Below, in pieces: positions 7,956 to 16,800 of a DNA stretch of 47,524 nt. The notes beneath the pieces are model-generated. The model was not told the DNA's origin. It saw nothing but the letters and a program-made list of their open reading frames with translations, and searched no databases. How positions within the stretch are numbered: position 1 is the stretch's first letter; every line of letters starts with the position of its first letter. The DNA comes from an uncultured Ruminococcus sp. (GTDB lineage: Bacteria > Bacillota > Clostridia > Oscillospirales > CAG-272). Location of the stretch: contig CACYWW010000007.1 of NCBI GenBank assembly GCA_902778145.1, forward strand, positions 1 through 47,524, written 5' to 3'. The position numbers and the translations under genes are program-made.

Positions 7956-8533
7956 GACAGGCTGAAATAAAAAGAAAAACGAACGAAACGGATATAACGC
8001 TCTCTCTTCTGCTCGACGGAGAGGGCGCGGCGGAGATATCGACGGGCTGCGGCTTTCTCGACCACATGCTGACGCTTTTCGCGTATCACGGCGGATATGA
8101 TCTGAAGGTATCCTGCAAGGGCGACACGTACGTCGATTACCACCACACGACGGAGGACATCGGCATAGCGCTCGGACGCGCGTTTTCGGAGGCGCTCGGC
8201 GACAGGCGCGGGATACAGAGGTACGGCTTCATGATCCTGCCGATGGACGAGGCGCTGATACTCACGAGCGTCGATATTTCAGGCAGATGCCTGCTCAATT
8301 TCGACGTTGATTTTCCGACGGAGAAGATCGGGGATTTCGACACGGAGCTTGTTTGCGAGTTCTGGTACGGCTTCGCCCGCGCGGCTGAGCTGACGATGCA
8401 TATAAAAATGCTTGACGGGTCGAATTCGCACCACATAGCCGAGGGGATATTCAAATCAGCCGCACGTTCGCTTTCAAAGGCGGTTTTACGCGGCCGCGGA
8501 GACGGCGTTCCGTCAACGAAGGGCGTGCTATGA
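7952..8533 (+). CDS. hisB: Imidazoleglycerol-phosphate dehydratase
   Basis: Dehydrates imidazole glycerol phosphate to imidazole acetol phosphate. At 193 aa it is the monofunctional form without the histidinol-phosphatase domain of the enterobacterial protein. Manganese-binding repeats are visible: GFLDHMLTLFAYHGG, DYHHTTEDIGIALG and LDGSNSHHIAEGIFKS. It overlaps hisC and hisH by 4 bases each. No separate histidinol-phosphatase gene occurs in the operon. Confidence 0.97.
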   Translation: MRQAEIKRKTNETDITLSLLLDGEGAAEISTGCGFLDHMLTLFAYHGGYDLKVSCKGDTYVDYHHTTEDIGIALGRAFSEALGDRRGIQRYGFMILPMDEALILTSVDISGRCLLNFDVDFPTEKIGDFDTELVCEFWYGFARAAELTMHIKMLDGSNSHHIAEGIFKSAARSLSKAVLRGRGDGVPSTKGVL

Positions 8534-9135
8534 CCGTTATAGTCGATTACGGCGTCGGGAACCTTTTCTCGCTTTGCTCGTCTCTCTCGTACATAGGCGC
8601 GGAAAGCGCGGTGTCGTCGGATCCCCGCGTGATACGGCGGGCGGACAGACTGATACTCCCGGGCGTGGGAGCGTTCGGCGACGCGGCGGAAAAGCTGAAG
8701 ATGACCGGGCTCGGCGCCGCCGTGAAGGCGGCTGCGGGAGACGGCGTGCCGCTGCTCGGCATCTGTCTCGGCATGCAGCTTCTTCTCGATATGAGCCATG
8801 AATACGGAGAGCATGAAGGGCTCGGGCTCATAAAAGGCGAGGTCGTCCCGCTTAAAAGCGTGATAAGACCGGGACTCAGCATCCCGCACATCGGCTGGAA
8901 CAGCCTCGGGATACTGAAAAGGGATCCGCTTTACAAAAACGTCCCGGACGGCGCGTTCGTTTACTTTGTCCATTCCTACTGCGCCGCCTCCCGGGACAGC
9001 GCGTCCGCCGTGACGGACTACGGCGGAGAGGTCGTCGCCTCGGTTCAGAGCGGCAGCGTATACGGCTGCCAGTTCCACCCGGAGAAAAGCGGTGAGACCG
9101 GACTTGAGATACTGAGATCTTTTACGGAGCTTTGA
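8530..9135 (+). CDS. hisH: Imidazole glycerol phosphate synthase, glutaminase subunit
   Basis: Class I glutamine amidotransferase that releases ammonia from glutamine and channels it to HisF. The 201-aa length is typical. The triad is visible: the nucleophilic Cys in GICLGMQLLLD and His-Glu in CQFHPEKSG near the C-terminus; the GVGAFGDA oxyanion-region motif is also present. The N-terminus VDYGVGNLFS matches the family. Its partner hisF is two genes downstream in the same operon. Confidence 0.97.
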   Translation: MTVIVDYGVGNLFSLCSSLSYIGAESAVSSDPRVIRRADRLILPGVGAFGDAAEKLKMTGLGAAVKAAAGDGVPLLGICLGMQLLLDMSHEYGEHEGLGLIKGEVVPLKSVIRPGLSIPHIGWNSLGILKRDPLYKNVPDGAFVYFVHSYCAASRDSASAVTDYGGEVVASVQSGSVYGCQFHPEKSGETGLEILRSFTEL

Positions 9136-9136
9136 T

Positions 9137-9850
9137 ATGATAGTTTTTCCTGCGATAGACATATATGAGGGGCGCGCCGTCAGGCTGCTTTACGGCGATT
9201 ACGGTAAGATGACCGTCTATTCGGACAACCCGGTCGGGGTCGCCTGTGAGATGAGATCGTGCGGGATGACGCATATCCACATAGTCGATCTCGAGGGAGC
9301 GCGGGACGGCGGATCTCCCAACATGGAGCTCATAGCGGAGATAAAACGCAAAAGCGGACTTTTCTGTGAGGTCGGCGGCGGTATCAGGACGGCGGAAACG
9401 GCGAAAAAGTATTTTGAACGCGGGATCGACCGCGTGATATTCGGTACCGCCGCCGCCACGGATCCCGGATTTATGAAGGCGGCGGCGGAGCTTTTCGGCG
9501 AAAAAGCCGCCGTCGGCGCCGACGTGCGCGACGGACGTATAGCGATAAGAGGCTGGCGCGGGTTATCCGATCTGTCGCTTCACGATCTCGCGTCTTCGGC
9601 GCAGGAGGCGGGGATAAAAACGCTGATCTGCACGGATATAAGCCGCGACGGCGACATGCGCGGCGCGAACAGACGCCTTTACGCGGAGCTTTCCCGGAAA
9701 TACGGGATGAACATCGTCGCGTCGGGCGGAGTATCGTCGGTCGGGGATCTTTCGGAGCTGTCGTCGCTCGGTATATACGGGGCGATAGTCGGACGCGCCT
9801 ATTATGAGGGCAAGATCGATCTGAGGGAGCTTTCGGGAGGCGTTTTGTGA
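9137..9850 (+). CDS. hisA: ProFAR isomerase (HisA)
   Basis: Catalyses the Amadori rearrangement of ProFAR to PRFAR on a (beta/alpha)8 barrel of 237 aa. Visible are PAIDIYEGRAVRL with the first catalytic Asp, the phosphate-binding GGGIRTAE, CTDISRDG with the second catalytic Asp, and ASGGVSS. It is closely related to HisF but carries isomerase-type signatures. The start lies one base past the hisH stop. Confidence 0.96.
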   Translation: MIVFPAIDIYEGRAVRLLYGDYGKMTVYSDNPVGVACEMRSCGMTHIHIVDLEGARDGGSPNMELIAEIKRKSGLFCEVGGGIRTAETAKKYFERGIDRVIFGTAAATDPGFMKAAAELFGEKAAVGADVRDGRIAIRGWRGLSDLSLHDLASSAQEAGIKTLICTDISRDGDMRGANRRLYAELSRKYGMNIVASGGVSSVGDLSELSSLGIYGAIVGRAYYEGKIDLRELSGGVL

Positions 9851-10605
9851 TAACAAAGAGGATAATCCCGTGCCTTGACGTGCGCGACGGCAGGGTCGTC
9901 AAGGGCGTGAATTTCGGTAATATAAAGAACGTCGCGGACCCGGAGGAGCTCGCCGCAAGATACGGCGCGGAAGGCGCGGACGAGCTTGTTTTCTATGATA
10001 TAACCGCGTCGTCGGACGGACGGAGGATGTTCACGGACGTACTTTCAAGGACGGCGTCTCACGTGTTCATACCGCTTACCGCGGGCGGCGGGATAAGGAC
10101 TCTTTCCGATTTTGACCGCGTGCTGAAATGCGGCGCGGACAAGGTCTCCGTCAATTCCGGCGCGATCGACGATCCGTCGCTCATAGGCGAGGCGGCGAGG
10201 CTTTACGGCGATCAGTGCGTCGTGATCTCGGTCGACGTAAAACGCGTTAACGGCGTGTTCACCGTGTTTTCAAAGGGCGGCAGATGCGACACGGGGCTTG
10301 AGGCGATAGAATGGATAAAGCGCTGCGTCGGCTCGGGCGCCGGCGAGGTAGTGGTCAATTCGATCGATACGGACGGCGTGAAGCGCGGCTTTGACACGGA
10401 GCTTCTGTCGGCCGTGTGCGCCGCGGTGACGGTGCCGGTCATCGCCTCGGGCGGGGCGGGCAGCGCCGACGATTTCACAGATCTGTTCAAAAAAGTCCCG
10501 GACGTTTCAGCCGGGCTCGCCGCCTCGGTGTTCCATTTCGGCGAGGTCGGCATAAAAGAGCTTAAGAAAAAAATGAGGGAAAACGGCATAGAGGTAAGGT
10601 TATGA
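9847..10605 (+). CDS. hisF: Imidazole glycerol phosphate synthase, cyclase subunit
   Basis: Converts PRFAR and HisH-derived ammonia to imidazole glycerol phosphate and AICAR. The 252-aa barrel shows [17 protein letters not shown] with the catalytic Asp, TAGGGIRTL, and [13 protein letters not shown] with the second Asp. Translation starts at GTG in a GTGA overlap with hisA. It overlaps hisIE by 4 bases. Confidence 0.97.
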   Translation: MITKRIIPCLDVRDGRVVKGVNFGNIKNVADPEELAARYGAEGADELVFYDITASSDGRRMFTDVLSRTASHVFIPLTAGGGIRTLSDFDRVLKCGADKVSVNSGAIDDPSLIGEAARLYGDQCVVISVDVKRVNGVFTVFSKGGRCDTGLEAIEWIKRCVGSGAGEVVVNSIDTDGVKRGFDTELLSAVCAAVTVPVIASGGAGSADDFTDLFKKVPDVSAGLAASVFHFGEVGIKELKKKMRENGIEVRL

Positions 10606-11261
10606 TAAATACGGATGAGCTTGTATTCGATGAAAACGGTCTTATACCGGCGATAGTCGTGCGGAACGGCGACGGGCGCGTGCTCACGCTCGCTTACATG
10701 AACAGGGAGAGCCTTGCCGTCTCGCTTGAAAAGAGACTGACGTGCTTTTATTCGAGAAAGCGGAAATGCCTGTGGCTGAAGGGAGAGACGAGCGGCAATT
10801 ATCAGCATATCGTCAAAATCACTGCGGACTGTGACAGGGACGCTCTCGTCGTGCGCGTCGAGCCTGACGGTCCCGCGTGTCACCTCGGAGGTGAGTCATG
10901 CTTTGAATACCCGGTGCTGGAGGGCGAAGAGCCCTTCACGTACGAGGCGCTCTACGACCTTATCAAGGGCAGAAAAACGGAGAGGAAAGAGGGCTCGTAT
11001 ACGTCGTACCTGTTTGAAAAGGGACTTGACAAGATCCTCAAAAAGGTGGGAGAGGAGAGCACGGAGGTCGTCGTCGCCGCAAAGAACGGCGATAAGGCGG
11101 AAACGGTCTACGAGATAGCAGATCTGTGTTACCACGTCATGGTGCTTATGGCGCAGACCGGCATAACGCCGGACGATATCAAAAAAGAGCTCGCCTCACG
11201 CCACGTTATAGACAAAAAGGTCAAGCAGGAGACGATGAAGAGCGAGACCGTCGGACAATAA
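10602..11261 (+). CDS. hisIE: Bifunctional phosphoribosyl-AMP cyclohydrolase / phosphoribosyl-ATP pyrophosphatase
   Basis: A fusion of HisI (steps: PR-ATP to PR-AMP is HisE; ring opening of PR-AMP is HisI). The cyclohydrolase occupies about residues 1-115: [29 protein letters not shown], the zinc/magnesium Asp triplet in [11 protein letters not shown] and CHLGGESCF. The pyrophosphatase occupies about 125-210: [32 protein letters not shown] and [14 protein letters not shown]. At 219 aa it is a typical fused HisIE. It is the last gene of the operon and its stop lies within the terminator stem. Confidence 0.96.
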   Translation: MINTDELVFDENGLIPAIVVRNGDGRVLTLAYMNRESLAVSLEKRLTCFYSRKRKCLWLKGETSGNYQHIVKITADCDRDALVVRVEPDGPACHLGGESCFEYPVLEGEEPFTYEALYDLIKGRKTERKEGSYTSYLFEKGLDKILKKVGEESTEVVVAAKNGDKAETVYEIADLCYHVMVLMAQTGITPDDIKKELASRHVIDKKVKQETMKSETVGQ

Positions 11262-11292
11262 AATAACGCGGAGCCGCGCTCCGCGTTATTTT
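11260..11292. terminator. Bidirectional terminator after the his operon
   Basis: A 15-bp perfect stem AAAATAACGCGGAGC / GCTCCGCGTTATTTT with a 3-base loop gives A/T tails on both strands. It sits between two convergent genes and can serve both. Confidence 0.9.
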
Positions 11293-11294
11293 GT

Positions 11295-13748
11295 TTATCT
11301 CAGCTTTTCGACGACGATCTTCATCGTTGCCTCAAAGCCCATGTATTTGCCTGTGATCGTCGTCTCGCCGACACCCTTTGCGGTTATCTTGCCGTCTGCG
11401 TCAACGGATATGATGCTCTCGTCCCAGCCGGAGAGCTCGACCTTCTGATCCCATTTCTGAAGCGCTTTCGGTATATCGTTCTGAGTCGTGTCGGTATAGC
11501 TCGATTTATTTCCCCAGAGCATCAGATACTGGTTGCGCGCGCTCCTCGCTATGAACGCCGGCTGCTTTATCTCGTTTCTGAGATAGAACGTGACGACCTC
11601 CGTTTCGGGAAAGAATTCCACCGGCTTCGACACGTCGAGATACGCCGGTACCACCGCGAGCTCGCATACAAGATCACTGTATTTCAGATACAGACGCTCT
11701 ACCTTGTCGGAAAGAAGCGTTACCGAACGGTTTTCGGGATCGACGGAGAGCTTCGTCTCATCGTAGATGTACTCAACGTTTGCGTATTCCGCGGCGGCGA
11801 GATCCTTCTGCTGACCGTTTTTCGTATTGTAGTATATGACGAATTTGTACGCTTTGCCCTGTGTCTTGACGTCGATGTTCCTGCCGCCCGCGATGGATTC
11901 GGCTCTGATCTGCGTGACGGCGGGCGTGTTCGTTTTGTCGGTGTTGTTCTGAGCGCTCTTCGTGTTCTTTATGACGTTTGACGGATCGGAGTAAGCGTCG
12001 GTACCGACGAATACGATCGGCGTGAGTCTCGTCGGCCAGTTAGCCCAGTCGAATCCGGCGGGCTGATACGCGTAACCGATATACTGCTGCGTACCGAATA
12101 TGTCGATGTGACCGCGCGCGTCACCTGTTATGCCCATGTTGTGGATGTTGGTCTGTATGAGAGAAGATTTCGTCGCGTGCCTGAGAACGCTCTCCTGACG
12201 GAAGTAAACGCCGTCGTATGACGTCATCACGTGTACGAAGCAGTTGGGAGAGAAGCGTGACGCGGTCGCCACGGAGATGAAGCTGTGATACGCGTCAACG
12301 TATTTTACGTCCGCGCTGTCCTCGGCGCCCAGGTGCTTGTAGGCTATGCCGCGGTATTTCAGCGTCGCGGGCCAGTTCTCGTTCGTCGCGTCGGCGGTGA
12401 AGACCTTAGTGTAGTCGCCCGTGTTGTCGTTCCAGGAAACGTAAAGATAAAGCGTGCCGTCGACCTCGACCATCGCGCCCTCGCCGCAGCCCCAGTTGGA
12501 TTTCACGCCGTCGTATGTCACAACGGGCTTCGGATCGTCATAGCCCCAGCCGGCGCCGGTCCATTTTTCGACGAACGCGCCCTGAGGCGTCCTGCTCCTC
12601 GCGATGAAGAGGTTGTTGTCAAGACCGTCGTGCCAGAGTATCGTCGTATACGCGGCGTAATAGTAGTCGCCTATCTTTATGACGCCGGGGTCGCAGGACC
12701 AGTTCCAGTCCTCCGCAGCGGACGTCGGACGGACGGCGCCCGTGTCCTGCGTCCAGGTCACGCCGTGGTCGTACGAGCGTCTGTATTTGCCCCAGTCGAC
12801 CTCGCCCTTGACTCCGGAGTTGGAAGCGAGCCAGGCGTCGATCGTTCCGTCTTCGTTTATTATCATGCAGGGCCCGTATCTGTAGCCGCCGCCGGGATAG
12901 ATGTCCCAGCCTTCGTTCGCGCATTTGAAGATCGATTCTGATTCCTCGGTGTTGTTCTTGACGTACGCCGTCTCGAATTTGTAGCTGTCGCCGCGGAAAA
13001 CGGTGAAGAGCTCGCCGTCCTTCTCGACGCACTGTACGACGTTCATTCGCATGGCGTTCGAGACGACCTGAGCGTACTCCGCGTACGTCACGGTTTCGCT
13101 GTTCTTTTTCGAAAGATCCATGCAGTTGGACAGACCGGTCTCCGCCGCGAGCTTCGCAACACCGACCTTGTCAGCGTATTCCCTGTAACCGAGAGCATAG
13201 AGCAGACCGCGCAGGACTTCGCCGTAAGTGATCGGATCCTCGGGCTTGAATTCCGTTCCGGCGGGCTTCAGCATGTAGCCCTGATTCACCGCGATCTCAG
13301 CGCGGCGCATCTCGCCGGAATGTCTGTCCATGTCGGTGTACTCGTTCTGACAGATATATACCGCCTGCTGAGCCGCGAAGCCCGACCAGTAGATGATGTC
13401 ATACGCGAAATTCGTGCGAGCTACGTTGTCGCCGGGCTTCGCGTCGGGATTCTTGAGCAGGGAGGCGGAGAGAAGTCTCTGAAGTATCGCTTCGCCGTTG
13501 CCGTCGTCCTCAAGCGGTTCCTTCCATTCGTTTCTGCCGGACAGCTCCTCGTCCGGGATAGTCACGGAAGTGTCGGGTGCCGTTGCCTCTCCCGTCGTAT
13601 CGTCGGGTCCGGTGACGGGAACGGATTCGGTGGTCGTTACCGTGCCTGCGTCCGTCGTTGTCGCCGCGTCGCCCCGGGAGCATCCCGTGAACGCCGAAAG
13701 CGTCATTGCCGCAAGCAGCAGGGCGGCCGTAAATGATCTTATTTTCAT
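11295..13748 (-). CDS. Surface lipoprotein with SLH-like and GH43-like propeller domains
   Basis: An 817-aa exported protein. A lipobox (LSAFTGC, Cys22) ends the signal peptide and a Thr/Val/Pro linker follows to about residue 75. Residues about 90-235 resemble S-layer-homology repeats (YTDMDRHSGEMRRAEIAVNQG, then FKPEDPITYGEVLRGLLYALGY). Next comes a five-bladed propeller region typical of GH43-type glycosidases, including SCDPGVIKIGDYYYAAYTT with a candidate catalytic Asp and GCGEGAMVEVDGTLYLYVS with a candidate catalytic Glu. The C-terminus (about 735-817) is an Ig-like Big_2-type domain (VDADGKITAKGVGETTITGKY). It is monocistronic behind a strong promoter. Likely an arabinose/xylose-type surface glycosidase or a catalytically dead binding protein; substrate not assignable. 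Confidence 0.8.
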   Translation of the reverse strand: MKIRSFTAALLLAAMTLSAFTGCSRGDAATTTDAGTVTTTESVPVTGPDDTTGEATAPDTSVTIPDEELSGRNEWKEPLEDDGNGEAILQRLLSASLLKNPDAKPGDNVARTNFAYDIIYWSGFAAQQAVYICQNEYTDMDRHSGEMRRAEIAVNQGYMLKPAGTEFKPEDPITYGEVLRGLLYALGYREYADKVGVAKLAAETGLSNCMDLSKKNSETVTYAEYAQVVSNAMRMNVVQCVEKDGELFTVFRGDSYKFETAYVKNNTEESESIFKCANEGWDIYPGGGYRYGPCMIINEDGTIDAWLASNSGVKGEVDWGKYRRSYDHGVTWTQDTGAVRPTSAAEDWNWSCDPGVIKIGDYYYAAYTTILWHDGLDNNLFIARSRTPQGAFVEKWTGAGWGYDDPKPVVTYDGVKSNWGCGEGAMVEVDGTLYLYVSWNDNTGDYTKVFTADATNENWPATLKYRGIAYKHLGAEDSADVKYVDAYHSFISVATASRFSPNCFVHVMTSYDGVYFRQESVLRHATKSSLIQTNIHNMGITGDARGHIDIFGTQQYIGYAYQPAGFDWANWPTRLTPIVFVGTDAYSDPSNVIKNTKSAQNNTDKTNTPAVTQIRAESIAGGRNIDVKTQGKAYKFVIYYNTKNGQQKDLAAAEYANVEYIYDETKLSVDPENRSVTLLSDKVERLYLKYSDLVCELAVVPAYLDVSKPVEFFPETEVVTFYLRNEIKQPAFIARSARNQYLMLWGNKSSYTDTTQNDIPKALQKWDQKVELSGWDESIISVDADGKITAKGVGETTITGKYMGFEATMKIVVEKLR

Positions 13749-13775
13749 TTTGTGCCTTCCTATTGTTTTTTTTCC

Positions 13776-13804
13776 ATTATATAATAACAGCGCCTCACAG
13801 TCAA
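13776..13804 (-). promoter_or_regulatory. Promoter of the SLH/GH43-like lipoprotein
   Basis: On the minus strand TTGACT (13799-13804), a 17-base spacer and TATAAT (13776-13781). An AGGAAGG ribosome binding site precedes the gene. Confidence 0.85.
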
Positions 13805-13901
13805 GAGTGTTTTCAAATTTTACAATGAATGAAAATATCGGAAAAAATCTAAAAATACATGAGTTTGCAGGAAAAAAGGCTGAAAAAATGCAGGATTGCT
13901 A

Positions 13902-13930
13902 TTGAAAAATTGCAAAATCTGTGGTATAAT
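13902..13930 (+). promoter_or_regulatory. Promoter of the citrate-synthase-family gene (TGTGG extended -10)
   Basis: TTGAAA (13902-13907), 17 bases and TATAAT (13925-13930), directly preceded by TGTGG. The same TGTGG extension occurs before rplJ, the GH2 gene and spo0A. Confidence 0.85.
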
Positions 13931-13968
13931 AAATAAAATCTGAAAAAAAAGACCGGAAAGAGGAACAA

Positions 13969-15411
13969 ATGATGGAACAGAACAGAGAATCGAGAGTCGG
14001 CGAAATATCGCTCCATTATTCGGATTCCACGAACCTGCTTGAACAGTCGGGATATAAATATCAGTTACAGGAGAGATCGACTCCCAACCTTTACAGATAT
14101 CTTTTTGATTACGATTCGGTGCCGAAGGTCTCGTTCAACCACCGTCACGTGCCGATCAACATGCCGGATAAGATCTGGATAACGGATACGACTTTCCGTG
14201 ACGGACAGCAGTCCACGTCGCCGTTCTCGGTGAAGCAGATCGTTGATATATTCACGATGCTGCATAAGCTCGGCGGAGAGTCCGGGATAATCAGGCAGTC
14301 GGAGTTTTTCGTGTATTCCGAAAAGGATCGTGAAGCCGTGCGCGAGTGTATGTCGCTCGGGTATGAGTTTCCCGAGGTCACGAGCTGGATACGCGCAAAC
14401 AAAAACGATCTTGCGCTCGTAAAGGATCTCGGCATAAAAGAGACGGGTATCCTCGTCTCCTGCTCGGATTACCACATCTATAAAAAAATGGGGCTGACGC
14501 GTAAAAGCGCGCTTGAAAAGTACCTGAACTCCGTTGAGGAGGTCATAAACTTCGGGATCTATCCGCGCTGCCACCTTGAGGATATAACGCGCGCGGATTT
14601 CTACGGCTTCGTCGTCCCGTTCGTCGAGGCGCTGATGAAGCTCGGACAGAAATACAACGTCCCGGTGAAGATCAGGGCGTGCGATACGATGGGCTACGGC
14701 GTGAGCTACCCCGGCGTCGCGCTGCCGAGGAGCGTACCGGGCATAATATACGGTTTGATGCACTATTCCGGCGTCCCGTCGGAGCTGCTCGAATGGCACG
14801 GCCACAACGATTTCTACAAGGTCGTCACAAACGCGGCGACAGCGTGGCTTTACGGCTGTTCATCCGTCAACTGCGCCCTGCTCGGTATAGGTGAGAGGAC
14901 CGGCAACTGCCCGCTCGAGGCCATGGCGATAGAATACGCGTCGCTGCGCGGCACGACGGACGGGATGGATCTGACCGTCATAACGGATATCGCGAGATAC
15001 TTTGAGGAGAACATCGGATACGAGATACCGGAGAGGACGCCCTTCGTCGGAAGAAGCTTCAATACGACACGCGCCGGCATCCACGCGGACGGCCTTCTGA
15101 AGGACGAGGAGATATATAATATCTTCAACACGGAAAAAATACTGAAGCGCCCGGTCACGGTAGCGGTGGATTCGCACAGCGGAGCCGCCGGCATAGCTCA
15201 CTGGATGAACGGCTTCTATTCGCTTGAGGGAGACGAGAGGATAGACAAGCACGCGCCGATAATTGCGGCGATCAAGGAAAAGGTCGACGCTATGTACGCC
15301 GAGGGAAGGACGACGGCGATGGGCGATATGGAGCTTGAGGAGATATTCAAGCATACCGATTTCGAGCTTTACAAGAAGATCTCGGCGATACACGTCAAAA
15401 TCAAACAGTAA
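13969..15411 (+). CDS. HMGL/isopropylmalate-synthase family enzyme, candidate Re-citrate synthase
   Basis: A 480-aa acyl-CoA-condensing enzyme of the isopropylmalate/homocitrate/Re-citrate synthase superfamily. The TIM-barrel signature WITDTTFRDGQQS lies near residue 65, followed by IIRQSEFFVYSEKDREAV, the metal-binding EWHGHNDFYKVV, and GERTGNCPLEA. The C-terminal part has GIHADGLLKDEEIYNIF. It lacks the long allosteric domain of LeuA. I recall this subfamily, with the opening TDTTFRDGQQS and RGTTDGMD motifs, as including the Re-face citrate synthase of anaerobes such as Clostridium kluyveri, which would feed glutamate synthesis; homocitrate or isopropylmalate synthesis remains possible. No leucine or lysine genes adjoin it. 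Either of two tandem ATGs (13969, 13972) may be used. Confidence 0.82.
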   Translation: MMEQNRESRVGEISLHYSDSTNLLEQSGYKYQLQERSTPNLYRYLFDYDSVPKVSFNHRHVPINMPDKIWITDTTFRDGQQSTSPFSVKQIVDIFTMLHKLGGESGIIRQSEFFVYSEKDREAVRECMSLGYEFPEVTSWIRANKNDLALVKDLGIKETGILVSCSDYHIYKKMGLTRKSALEKYLNSVEEVINFGIYPRCHLEDITRADFYGFVVPFVEALMKLGQKYNVPVKIRACDTMGYGVSYPGVALPRSVPGIIYGLMHYSGVPSELLEWHGHNDFYKVVTNAATAWLYGCSSVNCALLGIGERTGNCPLEAMAIEYASLRGTTDGMDLTVITDIARYFEENIGYEIPERTPFVGRSFNTTRAGIHADGLLKDEEIYNIFNTEKILKRPVTVAVDSHSGAAGIAHWMNGFYSLEGDERIDKHAPIIAAIKEKVDAMYAEGRTTAMGDMELEEIFKHTDFELYKKISAIHVKIKQ

Positions 15412-15477
15412 TAATTAATTGGCGGGCACCTCTTTGTAAAAACATAGGTTGATATTGTAAACAAACGCGACTTTACC

Positions 15478-15505
15478 TTGACTTTTTATTTAAATATGAT
15501 AAAAT
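15478..15505 (+). promoter_or_regulatory. Promoter of the DUF4358-like lipoprotein
   Basis: TTGACT (15478-15483), 16 bases and TAAAAT (15500-15505), preceded by TATGA as an extended -10. A TTGTAAACA element lies at 15455-15463, as before hisR. Confidence 0.75.
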
Positions 15506-15571
15506 ACGGCTGAAGGCGGCGGAAAGCCGTTATTAAGGAGATACAGATCATATCAAAGAGAGGTCATGCAA

Positions 15572-16279
15572 ATGAAGAAGATCATAACGGTTTTACTGAT
15601 AACCGTGCTCACGTTATCAACGCTCATGCTCGCGTCCTGCGGCGGCAAGTCCGACGATACGACGACCGCCGCGCCGTCCGGTACCGCGAGCGGTGAGGAA
15701 GGAAAGACTTCCGAGCCTGACGGCACGGATGCGCCCGGAACGCAGGCGACCGTAGAACCCGTTGAGGTCCCCGACGTTACGCTGAAGTACGTCGCCGCGG
15801 ATATCTACGTCAACGAGGAAGCGGTCGAATCCTCCGGATACAAGAAAGCCGACGCCCTGAACCTCAGCAACTGGTTTGCGGAGAAGAAGGAATTCGACGC
15901 TGATTTCAATCCGATAGTCCCCGCCGGCTTTTCCATGACGGACGGATACGTTCTCAGGATCTCGCAGGGTCAGTACATCATGGAAGTGGACGTACTCAAG
16001 GTCGCAGACGCCGCGAATATCGAGACTGTGAAGGCAATGGCCGAGTACCGCTGCCAGAAGCAGAGAAACAACGGCGACTTCAAGCTCTATGACGACGAGG
16101 AAGGCACGAACGCTAAGATGATCGAAACCGGCAAAGTGGCGGTTTTCGGCAACTTCGTCGTATACGCCGTGACCTGGAATACCGAGGTCAGCATGCTCCG
16201 CGCACAGAACTACGTCGCGAACCATCCGGACTGCACCGCGGTCGAGCTCTACCGCGCGATAGTATCCGAGGAAAACTGA
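15572..16279 (+). CDS. Lipoprotein, DUF4358-like
   Basis: A 235-aa exported lipoprotein: MKKIITV signal peptide, lipobox LMLASC (Cys near residue 23), then a Thr/Gly/Glu/Pro linker to about residue 68. The C-terminal domain resembles DUF4358, with residues that fit the family pattern: VADAANIETVKAMAEYRCQ, a tract of Lys/Asn, and GKVAVFGNFVVYAVTWN near the end. Family function is unknown. I prefer ATG 15572 over 15566 because AGAGAGG then lies 8 bases upstream. It is monocistronic, with its own promoter and terminator. Confidence 0.8.
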   Translation: MKKIITVLLITVLTLSTLMLASCGGKSDDTTTAAPSGTASGEEGKTSEPDGTDAPGTQATVEPVEVPDVTLKYVAADIYVNEEAVESSGYKKADALNLSNWFAEKKEFDADFNPIVPAGFSMTDGYVLRISQGQYIMEVDVLKVADAANIETVKAMAEYRCQKQRNNGDFKLYDDEEGTNAKMIETGKVAVFGNFVVYAVTWNTEVSMLRAQNYVANHPDCTAVELYRAIVSEEN

Positions 16280-16288
16280 AGAAACGCG

Positions 16289-16315
16289 AAAAAACCGCCG
16301 CGAGGCGGTTTTTTT
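16289..16315 (+). terminator. Terminator of the DUF4358-like gene
   Basis: CCGCC-GCGA-GGCGG stem-loop flanked by six As and followed by seven Ts, 10 bases after the stop codon. Confidence 0.9.
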
Positions 16316-16337
16316 ATTATCTCCCGTGTAAAACGGC

Positions 16338-16371
16338 AAAAAAAACGACGTCCGACGGACGCCGCTTTTTT
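16338..16371 (-). terminator. Terminator of rplJ-rplL
   Basis: On the minus strand an 8-bp stem with one G-U pair (CGGCGTCC / GGACGTCG) is followed by eight Ts. It lies just past the rplL stop and indicates that rpoB does not follow directly in this operon. Confidence 0.8.
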
Positions 16372-16383
16372 GTACGGAAGTAA

Positions 16384-16761
16384 TTATTTGAGCTCGATCT
16401 GAGCGCCGGCTTCTGTGAACTGCTTCTCAAGAGCCTCGGCAGTAGCCTTGTCAACGCCTTCTTTGATGGGCTTCGGAGCCTCGGTGACGAGGTCCTTGGA
16501 TTCCTTCAGGCCGAGACCGGTAACTTCACGGACCAGCTTGATGATGCCCATTTTCTTCGCTTCATCGTAGCCCTTGAGGACGACGGTGAATTCAGTCTTT
16601 TCCTCGGCGGCGGGAGCGGCAGCGCCTTCTGCGGGAGCAGCGACGGATACAGCGGCGGATACGCCGAATTCTGCCTCGATCTCTTTTACGAGGTCAGCAA
16701 GTTCAAGTATTGTAAGTCCCTTGATAGCGTCAAGGATAGCAGTGGTTTTCTCGGATGCCAT
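16384..16761 (-). CDS. rplL: 50S ribosomal protein L7/L12
   Basis: A 125-aa acidic stalk protein that recruits translation GTPases. The N-terminal dimerisation segment ([19 protein letters not shown]) is followed by an Ala/Pro hinge (about 38-52) and the conserved C-terminal domain [44 protein letters not shown]. Length is normal. It lies 39 bases downstream of rplJ, has an AGGAGG-type site before its ATG (GGAGGAAAAACAAA), and is followed by a terminator. Confidence 0.98.
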   Translation of the reverse strand: MASEKTTAILDAIKGLTILELADLVKEIEAEFGVSAAVSVAAPAEGAAAPAAEEKTEFTVVLKGYDEAKKMGIIKLVREVTGLGLKESKDLVTEAPKPIKEGVDKATAEALEKQFTEAGAQIELK

Positions 16762-16800
16762 TTTGTTTTTCCTCCAATATTTTTTATGTGTTGCAGATCA

